NCBI GenBank assembly: GCA_003008705.1
Contig: PDUO01000043.1
Coordinates: forward strand, 159,307-223,306
Length of the DNA stretch: 64,000 bases
From: Pezicula radicicola
Lineage: Eukaryota > Ascomycota > Leotiomycetes > Helotiales > Dermateaceae
Direction: 5' to 3'
Shown: piece by piece, positions 47,171 through 58,599 of the stretch
Layout: the number at the start of each line of letters is the position of its first letter
Position numbering within the stretch: position 1 is the stretch's first letter
The notes under the pieces: generated by a model
Database searches by the model: none
What the model was told of the DNA's origin: nothing
The model's input: only the letters and a program-made list of their open reading frames with translations
Program-made: the position numbers and the translations under genes

Positions 47171-50150
47171 TCTACTTTAGTTATTATAATATTTAAATTT
47201 ATTTATATATTATCTCTTTAGAGTAGTTAAATTTAATTTTTTATATTTTTAGTTTTTTCTTTATTTATAAGTTCTTCTAACTTAGCTAATTTTTTACTAA
47301 TAAGTATAACTTTTTTAGTTTTCTTCTCTTATTTCTTATAAATATTTAATTTTCTATCTATAGTATTTTTAGTCTTTATAGTTTTACTTATCTACTTTTC
47401 TTGATTTACTATCTAAATCTTTTTTAACTAAGGTACTATTAGTACTATCTTAAAGAAAGAATATTAGCTTTAGGATTTTATAAGAAATATAAAATAGAGA
47501 ATATCTTAGTATAAGATAAGAAATAAGAGCTTAGAGAGTAAAAGAGGGAGTTTTATAAGTACTTTATTAAACTAGATTTAACTTCCTTAATAAGTAACTC
47601 TCTACTATATACTAGTTTTAGTTCCTTATAAGAAAGATAGAAAGATATATTTTATTCTAAGATTTAGCTTTTAAAGTCTCGTCTCTAAGAATAGTTATAA
47701 ATTATACTATACTTATAATTATCTTTTTATTTAGTTATACCTTTATTGAATCTAGTATTACTAAGAGTAATACCTTAATATAAGTATAAGTAACTATAGA
47801 AATTTAATATAATAGTTAAGTAAACTCTAGTATTATTCTAATAATAAGTAATCTAGTATTATATATAACCTCTATTACCTTGAACTTAAGTATAATTACC
47901 TTAAGGATAAGTAAGATATTACTAGTCTCGAGTCTAAGTATAATAGCTATCTAGATATCCTCAAGGTTAGGTACCCTTCTTAATACTCTACTACTATTTA
48001 GGACTAGTTAAATATAGATAATTAATACTATATCTAGTAGTTAATATCTATTTCTAATAACTATAGACTCTTCCTAGATAGTAACTAGTACTATAGCTAC
48101 TTCTAGTATCTATACCCTAAATACTAGTCTTATTATTAGGTTAGATATATAATCTAATATTACTTAGTCTTATATATTCTTTTAGATAGTAATAATAGAG
48201 ATAGTAGGGTTTCTTTAAATTAAGTATTTAAATAATAGATTTAAATAATTAATTAATAGAATTATCTTAATTAATCTTTTCTAAGACTTAAAATTATAAC
48301 TTAATACTTAGCTCTATAATTACCTCTCTTATTAGAGTAATCATTGATTTAGACCTCTATATACTTATTTCTAGGTACTCTAAGGGTGATAGTACCCTAG
48401 ACTTATTGAAACTCCTCTATTCTGAAATTTTAAACTCTTCTAGTATTAATAGAGATTTAAGACTACTAGAAGTAACTTTTTATTTTAATCTAAATCTAAT
48501 ATATCTATAGAGTATTTTTACTATATTACTTTAAAGCTATTACTTCTAATAATAAGAGAGTAAAGATATTATATAAACTTATATCTATATAGCTAGATCT
48601 ATAATTAATATATTTATAGTACTACTAAATTTAAAGTCTATTCTAGTTATCTTATTCTTAGTAGTAAGCTTAGTAGTAAGCTTATCTATTACTTATTTTT
48701 AGAGGATTAATAAGGGCTATAAAAATAAATATAACTAGGGCTATTATAAATATAAAGAATTATTACCTTAAATATAATACTAACTTTATTTATATAATAT
48801 AATAACTAGACTTAGAATTATAAGAGTAACTAAGCTTCTCTATTAGGAGATATAGATAGAAATCAAGAAGTATATAATATATCTCTTATTAAAGAAGTTT
48901 ACTAAGACTTTATATATCTAACTCCTAGAAAATTAAAGGAGATATAATTAAGTCTAGGATAAAATCTTTAATAATTATAAGTAGTTTTTAAATATAATAG
49001 AACTCGAATTTAATCCTATCCTAGTTAGTACTAATCTAGACCTACTTTATAGTCCGGAGCTTAATAATCTTAATAAAATAAATAAGCTAATATACCTTAT
49101 ACTACTTTATAAATAAGGTTAGATAAGAAAAAATTATAGGAAGATTATAATAAAGAGTTTAGATTAGTCTTTAAGATCCTTTAAGTTAGACTTATAAAGA
49201 GATCCTTTTCTTAAAGAAGAGTTAGAAGAAATCTATTTATATTATAGAAATATTAGACTTTATATTAAGGATTTCTATCAAGAACTAAAATAGACTAAAT
49301 TATCTATTACTAGACTATAAAATTTATTTTATAAATCTCCTTTTAGAGGACTATCCTCGAACTATCTATACTAGATAGATAACTAGTTTACCTTAAGAAG
49401 AATTAAAGCTAGGGATATTATAAGAGAAGGTAGAAATATATCTATAAAGAAGATAATATTATAGAAATATAGGATTATATTATAATAGCTAGAGAAGAAG
49501 CTAAAAGGTCAATAGTTATAGTAATAAGTCTTTCTTAAGACTTCTAATAGATTTTAGTTAAAAGATAAAATATATTAAAAGATTAATTAAGATTAAATAT
49601 TAAATTTACTACCTTCTTAGTATTAGATAAGATAGAAAAAGAAACTATAGTAATAGACTCTAATTAGCTTTAATAAAAATTAGTTTTTTATATTTATTAA
49701 ATCTCTAAGTAAGTTTCTAGAAATAACCCCCTTTAGAATCTCTAAGTAGTTTTATTATTAGAGTATAAGTTAATTAATTAATAAATAATACTATAGCTTA
49801 TAATATAGTATCTCTTTTAATTTAAAAGATTTAAAACTCCTCTATATAGTATATAAATTAAATATTATTAATTTTATATTAATAATATCTCTCTCTATAT
49901 ACTAAGATATACTTTATAATAAGATAAATTATAAATACTTTAAGTTTAAGTAATTTTAAAATCTTAACCTTATTAAAAAAATTTATTTATTTTTATTTTA
50001 TAGTATTATATACCTCGCCTGAATACTCCTAGCTTATTTATTCTAAAAATTATTATTATATTATTACTACTCTCTTAGATTTATAGAGAGCTTTATTTAA
50101 TAATATAATAGTACCCCTTAACTTATAATACTACTATCTAGCTTTTTTCA
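47171..50150. repeat. RIP-mutated AT block with weak coding-like stretch
   Basis: No gene can be named. About 48830-49600 forward reads somewhat like protein (KEELEEIYLYYRNIRLYIKD, RRIKARDIIREGRNISIKK), but its stop density is close to chance for such AT-rich DNA, so I do not call a gene. Probably transposon debris. Confidence 0.35.
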
Positions 50151-50684
50151 CCTTTTAAATATATAATGATTGAATATAGATATCGAGGTTTTACTATAAG
50201 GCTAAAAAGCTTCTACCACAGATATAGCTGCCAGGGCGTCCCGTGTCAAAGCACGTTGCCATATAGGCTGATACCTCATCCAATTAAGCGATCAAGGATC
50301 GTGGTTAGTGGCGGTATATTTATAGTAACCTCGGTAAACTTTTAATTATATCTGTGGCTAATATACTAAATGTGTGGCTGCGCGTACTTACCGGGAAATT
50401 CCCTGGTTCCCGACATCCTCCGATTGTGGTAGAGTAGAAAAGTAGCCTGGTGCGGAGTTAGTAAAATCGGCCGTCTACTCCCTAGGGTATAATTCTAAGG
50501 ACCCTTCACTTCCGGCTTTCATTACTTCTGTCTTCGCGCTCCGCCTAGAACGAATTTCCCCGATCATCAGCTAATTCCTCCAAGGGGAAATCGCTCTTGT
50601 TATAAATTTACTGACGATTAAATAGGATTTTTTTTACCTAGTATATATCAAAGATAGAACAATCTTTGAAGTAGATAATTGATC
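50151..50684. other. no gene recognised; start of second higher-GC island
   Basis: Base composition rises abruptly near 50150. Downstream flank of the BTB gene, possibly with its 3' untranslated region. No tRNA or repeat seen. Confidence 0.45.
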
Positions 50685-51690
50685 CTATATACTAGAGGAG
50701 CTGTGGTTACAATAAGAATTTGTGCCACCCGATCGAACGTAGTGTAGACAAAGCCCAATACTGTTGTTCAGCATGTCCAAGCTCTAACAACGGTCTTTCC
50801 TATACTCTGGCGCAGCATGCTTGTACTTATACGTATATACAATACTTAGCTCCTCAGGGATCGGATCAGGCATCTTTTCTACTAAGTCTATTGCCTTAGA
50901 GATAGAGATATAGAGTAAGCGCGCTGGCTAAAGATCCCTTCTTTCGAGTAACTTTAAATATGTATATATATATTTACTTGTCTATCCACATTTGTGAACA
51001 CACATCCCAGTCCCGTCATTTATTCCAGCTATGAGTATTTCAGCTAGTTTCAGCCTTACAAAGCTTCTTTGTCCTTCTAGCAGACCTTTGAATTGGCTTG
51101 TCAGTTACAGGCCCAAATTAATCAGTATACTACTTACAGAATACCCTCCAGGTTATAGCAGATTCAACCTCCTTGTATGAAAGAGCAAGGTAGGGACCAT
51201 CGTGGTTGAGTATTAATTCTCTCGTAATCTCTTTAAACGCTTGTGCGTTCTGGAATAAATATACCGCGGCAGTAAGAAGCATTAGATCTCCAGCTTCGTT
51301 TTTACTAGGCAGAAGCCAATTTGCGCTCGCAAATTTCAGGGTATCAATATAATCATACTTGTCCGCTGTGACGGCAACCCCTAGAACGTCGCCTATAGTA
51401 AGGGTTTGAGGCACCTTATTGTTCCGGTGGTGAATGACGGTACAGATAACCTTTAGCACATCGGCATTGTCTTCGGGCAGTAGTAGCTCTACTGGCCTAT
51501 CCCGATCGAGCATATTATAGCCTTCCTTCCAGTCGGGCCTGAACATAGCGGAGAAGGGTTTCGAGGCCGCCTTCAGAAATAGTGAAAGAACATGAAGCTT
51601 CGCCTTTTCCGGCCCAACAACCAGAATAACGTCGCCGTCTACAGCGATCTTGACAGCGGTACTTGGCTTGTTGTCTCTTGGTTCGTCCAT
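50685..51690 (-). pseudogene. BTB/POZ domain protein, one intron, few nonsense codons
   Basis: ATG 51688-51690 (MDEPRDNKPS). Exon 1 (51690-51138) is completely open and carries a fungal BTB/POZ domain at about residues 14-110: DVILVVGPEKAKLHVLSLFL, then SKPFSAMFRPDWKEG, LPEDNADVLKVICTVIHHRN and GVAVTADKYDYIDTLKFA. An intron at 51086-51137 (GTAAGT donor) restores VFC joined to LLEGQRSFVRLKLAEIL. Exon 2 runs to TAG 50685-50687. Three TAG codons interrupt exon 2, where CGW, LW and CK/CQ-like sequence is expected. Such BTB proteins mediate protein-protein contacts, often as ubiquitin-ligase adaptors, and are greatly expanded in Pezizomycotina, which would expose copies to RIP. A truncated BTB-only product could in principle still be made. 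Native length about 316 residues. Confidence 0.8.
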
Positions 51691-51699
51691 GTTGGTTTC

Positions 51700-52735
51700 T
51701 GTAGTAATCCCGTCGATTTAGGCTGAAACTATCTCGCCGGCAGGAATCTACGTGGCGGGGCGTCGCGATGGTGATGTAGGAGGAGATGAGTGACCTACCG
51801 ATAGAATATTCGAGAAACCTACTCTTACACTATATATATAACTATTGTATACCATATATGTAACTAAGCCTCCTATTGCACCGGCGTAACTCCCGGACTA
51901 TATTCATTTCCTCTCTTTAAAATTTAGAGCTACATTATTTCATGATAAGGCCTTTCCTTAAGTACTCCGAATTTTGAAAAAACATTAATAGTCATGATTA
52001 AATAAGGGGAAACAGCGGAAGCGGCGATAGGCGGTATGATTGAAACGATCAATAGTATAATCAAATATACTCTTTTTCTTATTACTAAGTAGTCTATTTA
52101 GGGAGAAATAGTTAAAGAAAGTAATATATTAATAATAATTTTATAGACTTACAAAGAAAAATTTTATAATTCTAAAACTATAGATTCGTCTTGTTACAGG
52201 GTGCGTCTCGTTATATAGGGACAGACATTAGTATATAACATTATCTTATCTAACTCTTATATCCTTCTCAGGGCTGATAGCTCTCTTAGGTATTGCGTCG
52301 GATACGGTGCGTGATTAGGTTATGAGACAAGATCCCTTTACTAGAGTCTTAATAGGTTGTATATAAATTATATTGTCTGATTTAATGTATAAGATACCTT
52401 CCTCGAGAGTGATATCTCTAATAATAGACTCTGTAGTTACTTCTTTATTATTTCATTATAAATTTAGAAGAAGTAGTCCTTCTAGTATATATCTTCGATC
52501 TTGGTTTATAAGCTTTTCTTCGTATTCGTGAGTTGTATATAAAGGTCTTTATACTCCTTCTACTTCTTCTTCGAGGCCCAGTTGATAAACCTATTCTCCT
52601 ACTTGATCTTAGTATATAAGGCCTTAAATCATTGCTCGAGCTCTACAATACCTAGATCCGCTACTAAGAGGTGGTTTATTACCTCGCTAGGTACCTCTTT
52701 TAGGGTACCTAGGTTATAACGAATACTTATATATA
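51700..52735. other. no gene recognised
   Basis: Promoter side of the BTB gene, then a decline into AT-rich sequence from about 52050. I looked for a terminal inverted repeat for the downstream transposase relic and found none I trust. Confidence 0.4.
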
Positions 52736-52739
52736 TAAA

Positions 52740-53800
52740 TATCTAGGTAAGGTACTTAGATAAGACTATAATAGAAGAGGATATAGAAGATACTAAGCTT
52801 GTTATTAAATATTAGCTTGAAGAATAGATATAATTATAGTAGGCTCTTTATAATCTTATTAAAGCTATAGTATTATCTAATTCAATACTAGACTAAACCT
52901 TTAATGATTTTATAGCTAGTAAAGGTCAAGAGCTAATTATACTCTTCTAGTAAGCTCAACTATAGAGTATTAGTTTTATAAAACTTATAACTTTTAGTAG
53001 TTTATTTAGTATTAGTAAGACATTAACTAAAGTATATTATAAGTACTATATTAAGAGAAGATAGATAGGCTTTTCTTCTTTTATATTTTAGGGCTCTTTT
53101 ACTTAGATAAAGAAGGGTCCTTGTTATTATTAGAAAGATAAAACTAAGAAAGAAAAGGAGGAATTAAAGAAGGATTTAGCTACTTGTAATATAACTTAAG
53201 TTAAATATAATAAAAGGGAATAGGAGCTTTTAAATAGGATAGAAAGAATAAAGCTTTAAAATAATATTCCTAGGCTAAAGCTAAAGTAGAAATATTCTAA
53301 AGAGAATAGTACTTATATTTAAAGATCTATAAAAGAAGGAATTTACTAGTATAGATAAGTTCTTAAAGCCTTTAATTCTTCTTTTATTAACTAGAATAGA
53401 TACTAAAAGATTATATTAGAGTTTTTACTTTTTATTATTTTATAAGGAATATTAAAAGAACTATCTAGGTACTCTTATATAAGAAGATAGAGTAGGTCTA
53501 TATTCTTTATATTATTAATAAGAGATCTTTAATTTTTAAGAGATTTATAAACTTCTCTAGCCTAGGAACTCTCCTGATTTAAATACTATTGAGTCTTATT
53601 AGTTTTTAATAAAGAGGGAAATAATAGAGAAGGGTATCCCTACTAGTAAGGAGTAATTAAAGAAGGATTAGATTAAGTATTAGGATGAGTTACTATAAGA
53701 GAAGATATAAGCTTGGATTAAAAGGTTTCTAATTTATATTAAAGAGATAATAAAGCTTAAAGGAGGTAATAAATATAAAGAAGGAAGGAAAATAGAAAGA
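52740..53800 (+). mobile_element. Tc1/mariner-superfamily transposase relic, RIP-degraded
   Basis: Forward frame with many stops. A Lys/Glu-rich middle (KKEKEELKKDLATCN, then LKLKQKYSKENSTY) precedes the diagnostic third catalytic block near 53560-53600, RNSPDLNTIES, normally NSPDLNxIE. It continues with a helical C-terminus (EKIQAQIKRFLIYIKEIIKL, stops ignored). The pattern matches fungal DDE transposases of the Tc1 kind but is clearly a different lineage from 12616-13899. First and second catalytic Asp cannot be placed. Ends unknown. Confidence 0.6.
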
Positions 53801-54720
53801 CTAAAGGATAGTATTTACTATTAGATAATAGGAAGAGAGATAGAATAGTATATCTTTAAAATAGAGATAATTTTATTAATTTTTAAACCCCTATATTATA
53901 GAGTTTATATTATATAACTCTTATTTATATAGTAGGTTCTAGTAGAAGTAAAGTTTATAGGGTATATACCCTATAATATAGTATCTCTATTCTCTAAGTT
54001 TAGGTCTTTAAATATATTTACTAATATTTAGTCTAATTCTATAATCCTCTTAACTAGTGAAGGAGTATATAGAAGGTACTTATCCTTGAGGTCTTATCTA
54101 ATTTAATAGAAGAGTTAGAGAATAGTTAAGGTTATTAAGTACTAATAGTCTAAGGATTCTATATAAATCCTCTACTCCTATCTAATCAATAAACTTAATT
54201 ATAATATTATATAAATAAGGAATATTCTTATTAGAATATTAGTTTTTAATATTAATTCACTATATTATATAAGTATACTAGCTTATACTAGACTAATAAG
54301 AAGCTACGCTAAGCTAGGCCGCGCTATACCACTAGTCTAATCGGGACTAGTCTTTGTTTATAAACTTATATAAGTAGACTACTACTCTACTTAGTTATTA
54401 GAAAGGATTATCTACTACTCAATAGACTAATTAAGTATCCTACTTATAATATCAAGAGGTTATCTATAGTCTAAGTAAACTAATAGTTCCCCCTTATAAT
54501 AAACTCTAAATTTATTTATAGTATAATTATTCCTACTATATAAGGGTTAGAGATAACCCTAGATATTAAACTATAAAATCTAATTTATATTTTACTAGAA
54601 ATACTACCTTTTTAACTAACCTATAAGATCCTTTAGGTATAAAGTTAGTATACTAGTTATATTAAATACCTTACTACTTTTAAATATAATAGTTACTCTA
54701 TACAAGGCTCTTAGTAAGGA
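53801..54720. repeat. RIP-mutated AT block, no gene recognised
   Basis: A short GC-richer patch at 54305-54350 contains near-palindromic words (CTAGTCTAATCGGGACTAG), but no element can be defined. Confidence 0.35.
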
Positions 54721-54739
54721 TAATAATATTCTAATTTAG

Positions 54740-55990
54740 ATTAAATATCCTTAAAGAAGAATAGAGTTTTTCAACTACTTAACTAACTATAGAGCTAAAA
54801 ATTAAGGATATTATTTCTTTTTACCTTAGTATAGAAAAATACCAAGCTAGTAATTCAGCGCTCTGGTTATCTAGGAGCTTTAATATCTATATACCTATCT
54901 TTATTAGTCTACCTTCTAACCTAGACTTAGTACTTATTCAAGTTCCCTTATTTTATAAAGTTAAGGAAGCTAGGTTTCAAGGTAATATAAAAGAAAAACT
55001 TTACTATAAAGTTACTTTATATTTATAGATATAAGAATATTATCCTAATATTCCTATACCTTTTCTCTTTAGATTTAGATTTCTAGATAGTTAGATAATA
55101 TATTTTCTTTAATTTATATTTATATCTACTAATGTTTTTAATCTTAGTTTATATCTCTAGGAAAAGATATTAAAATATATAGGCTATATTAATATCTAAG
55201 TAAAAGATATTAATTAACCTTAAAATTAAGCTATATAGTTATAAGTAGGATTTCTAAAGGGAATATACTTTTTATTTCTTAGGAGATATTCTATAGTAAT
55301 AAGACTAGCTATAAAAATCTCTTCTATAATCTAGTTTATATTATCCTCTAGCTAAATAAACCTATATTAGTATATATTGATTCTCTAACCTTAAATAATA
55401 AAGGCTCTATTACCTTAACTAATTAATCTTTAACTCTATAGCTTTAATTATTAGAAAATAAAGGTATCTTAACTAATATTAATAGAGACTTAACCTACTT
55501 AGTAGTAGAATTATACCTTCTAGATCTCCTAGGTTACTATAATAATTATATCTACTATTAGCTAAACTCTATCTATAATAAGGATAATAGCTAGTAATAA
55601 TTAGTAGTATTAATAATAATATACTCTACCCTCTACTACTTTACGAAGGCTTTATTATATATAAAGAGACGACGATAGGAAAATAAGATATAATTTTAAG
55701 GCTAATAAAAATAATTATTTAATTTAAGGTATATTTAGTAGTATATTCTATATTCTAATATTAATTAATTTAATTATAAAGAATATTTTTATAGCTCTCT
55801 ACTACTTCTCTATTATTCTAACTTATATTTTCTATATATCCCGGAGGTTAATCTCTATAACTAAGGACTTATAGATCCTATCTAACTAAGCTTCTTTAGA
55901 GCTATAAACTTTCTATAAAGTTATCTAGTTTAGATCTATTTCTAATACTAACTTATAGATTTAGTTAACTATTCCAAAGCTAGATATCTT
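54740..55990 (+). pseudogene. aminoglycoside-phosphotransferase-like kinase (APH fold), RIP-inactivated
   Basis: These protein-kinase-like enzymes are abundant fungal orphans of unknown substrate. The N-terminal block RRIEFFNYLTNYRAK (from about 54755) is followed, after a one-base insertion in an A run near 54797, by KDIISFYLSIEKYQ, ALWLSRSFNIYIPIFI (normally WLSGSFN), VLIQVPLFYKVKEARFQGN, EKLYYKVTLYL and YYPNIPIPFLFRFRF. A later block, in another frame again, reads NNKGSITLTN, LLENKGILTNINRDLTYL and ELYLLDLLGYYNN. This is the family's ENEGIP...DLTYS...YLLDLLAYHDNRI region, with His turned to Tyr. The HxDxxxxN catalytic loop should lie near 55790-55870 but is too damaged to point to. Stops at Gln/Trp sites. 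Confidence 0.7.
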
Positions 55991-56099
55991 ATAATATAAA
56001 TAGTATAATTTTAATATATTTATTTATACTATATTCTACTTTCTATTAACTATCTTTTACTATACTTACAAGGTATTTAAAAGTAGTTATAGCTTTAAA

Positions 56100-56800
56100 T
56101 CTATATTTTATATTTTAAACTAGATAAGGAAGACTACTAATCCTACTTTTAATAAAACCTCCGCCCCTTTACTAAGTAAGAATCCAACTATAATAAGATA
56201 CCTATTTTTATTAGTCTATAATAATAGGTTTTATTTATACTAATCCCTAATACCTACCTTCTCTCTAGTATTAAGTAATATATTAATAGTACTTAGATTC
56301 CTATTTATAACTATAACCGATAGTTCTATTCTCTGATATAGACCTACTAGTATAATACTTAGAATAAAATATTATAGCTTATATAGAGGTAGTAGTTCTT
56401 GGTCCTCTTAATTAAGTTAAGATAATATCTCTAGGATTATATCAAGACCTATAGTTGGTAGGCCTTTATTCTCTTTACTTATAATTATACCTTTATCTAT
56501 AGTACTATATTAGAATATATATAACCTAGCTAGATGAAATCTTATATCTATATACTCTATATACTTTTAATATTATATAACGTAGTCCAAAGTTGATACT
56601 ATTATACTACTCTCTAATCTAGTTACCCTCCTTATCTTAAAAACCTTGAATCTTAGTTATCTTAAACTAAGTCTTAAAGGTAGCCTCTAATTTAGTTTTA
56701 AGATTATTAAGTATACTAAGACCTTTTATATATCTCTAAAATATAAGCTTAGTCTTATAATAGTCTTTATATATTTCTTTAGAGTATTTAAAATTTTTAA
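56100..56800 (-). pseudogene. ankyrin-repeat-like gene relic
   Basis: Reverse strand. Blocks read RNLSTINILLNTREKVGIRD, then NKNRYLIIVGFLLSKGAEVL: two adjacent helix-helix units with the LLxxGA-type ending of ankyrin repeats. Further upstream in the gene LKTKLEATFKTQFKITKIQG is also coding-like, in a different frame. Ankyrin proteins are very numerous in Pezizomycotina. Boundaries and full architecture cannot be set. Confidence 0.45.
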
Positions 56801-57424
56801 ATAAATAAGAATAAGAAGTTTTATATAATTTCTATATTGTTTAATATAGTTAATACTCTAGGGAGTAGGAAGGATTTAGAAGAACTAATATTCTAGTTTA
56901 AGTTTCAATGATTACTTATATAGTATATACTATAGTTATAAAAATTCTAGGATATCTAGTTAATTATATATTTAAAATATAATAATAATAGAGTACTTAC
57001 TAAGGTTAATAATTATATAAGATAACTAAGAAAGTAAGATTAGACAATAGTTAAAGATAGTTAGTATTATCTTTTAAAACTAATAATAGAGGAAGTTAGT
57101 ATAATTATTTTAGATAGAGCTAGAGAAGTATATATAAAATCAAATACTAGGTATCTATAGTATTATAGTAACCCTACTAGATTTAGATATTAGTTATAAT
57201 ATATAATAAAATATTTTATTATCTTCTTTTAATTTATATATAAATTAACTATACTTCTCTCTTTCTTAATTTCAGTTCCTATTTCTTCTTTCTTATAAAG
57301 GAAGTATACTAGAATATTCTATTAATTTCTAATTAAAACATTAAAGAGTTAATAAGGAAAGGTTATTTAGTATAATTAGATAATATAAGCTTAGGATATA
57401 AAGTTTTATTATATATTATAATAT

Positions 57425-58255
57425 TGATTATAATCAATAAGTAGCTATTTCTACTATTACTCTTTATATCTACTTTCTATAAGCTATATCTACTATATAC
57501 CTTCTCTTCTATAAAGCCTTTTCTAGTAGAGATACTCTTATATCCTCTTTCTAGGGACTATATCTACTACTATACCCTTTTCAATAAGTAGCTAGTTCTT
57601 CTATTATACTTCTTCTAATAAAGAGTTATTTCTTCTATTATACCTTTATATCCTCTTCTAAGTAGCTAGTTCTACTACTATACCTTTATATTCTCTTCCA
57701 AGGGTATTATATCTACTACTATACCTTTCTTCTAAGAAGTTATTTCTTATACTATACCTTTATATCCTTATTCCAGGGGCTATATCTACTACTATACCTC
57801 GTTTAATAAGTAGTTATTTCTATTATTATACTTTTATATTCTCCTCTTCCTAGGAGCTACTTATACTATTATACCTTTATATTATCTTTCTATAGGCCGT
57901 GTCTATTACTATACCTTTTCTTTTATAAAGTTATATTTTATACTATACTATTATATCCTCTTAATAAGTAACTAGTTCTTCTATTATACCTTTATATCCT
58001 CTTCCAGGGATACTATATCTACTACTATACCTTTTTTCCAAGAAGTTATTTTTTATACTATATCTTTATATAAGTAGTTATTTCTACTATTATACTTTTA
58101 TATCTATTTCTAGAGACTATATCTACTACTATACCTCTTTCAATAAATAGTTATTTCTTATACTATACCTTTCTATCCTCTTTTAATAAGTAGCTAATTC
58201 TACTATTATACTTTTATATCCTTTTCTAAGTATTATATTTACTACTACTACTCAG
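57425..58255. repeat. degenerate tandem array around CTACTACTATACC
   Basis: More than a dozen irregularly spaced copies of words such as ATATCTACTACTATACCTTT, TATATCCTCTTC and AAGTAGCTAGTTCT over 830 bp. Spacing varies by indels, mostly around 40-60 bp. It could be an old minisatellite, or the 5' untranslated or promoter repeats of the LINE that follows. Confidence 0.7.
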
Positions 58256-58599
58256 GATATAACTATATACTAGAGAGTAGCTATATATCTACTAGTTATA
58301 ATAATAGTTTAAAATCCTAATAGTTTATAGTTTAGACTATAGTTATATAACTTAATTATATTATATTCTATATAATATTAAATACTATCTAGATACTTAC
58401 TAAAGGTTAGTAAAGTTAAACTCCTATCTATCTATAGTACTAGCTATAAATCTATAATTATAATATTATTATAGAGTTAATAGGAGATAAGTATATTCGA
58501 TAGAGTTATTATAGTATTATAGTTATTAATAGAGGCCTTGTTCTCCTTTATTATATAATAGTAATATAGTTATATTAGAATAAAGGACTACTATTAAAA

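Noticed and set aside
50200..50300. Possible tRNA gene in the GC-richer edge
   Set aside because: No cloverleaf with proper acceptor stem, T-loop GTTCRA and anticodon arm could be drawn.
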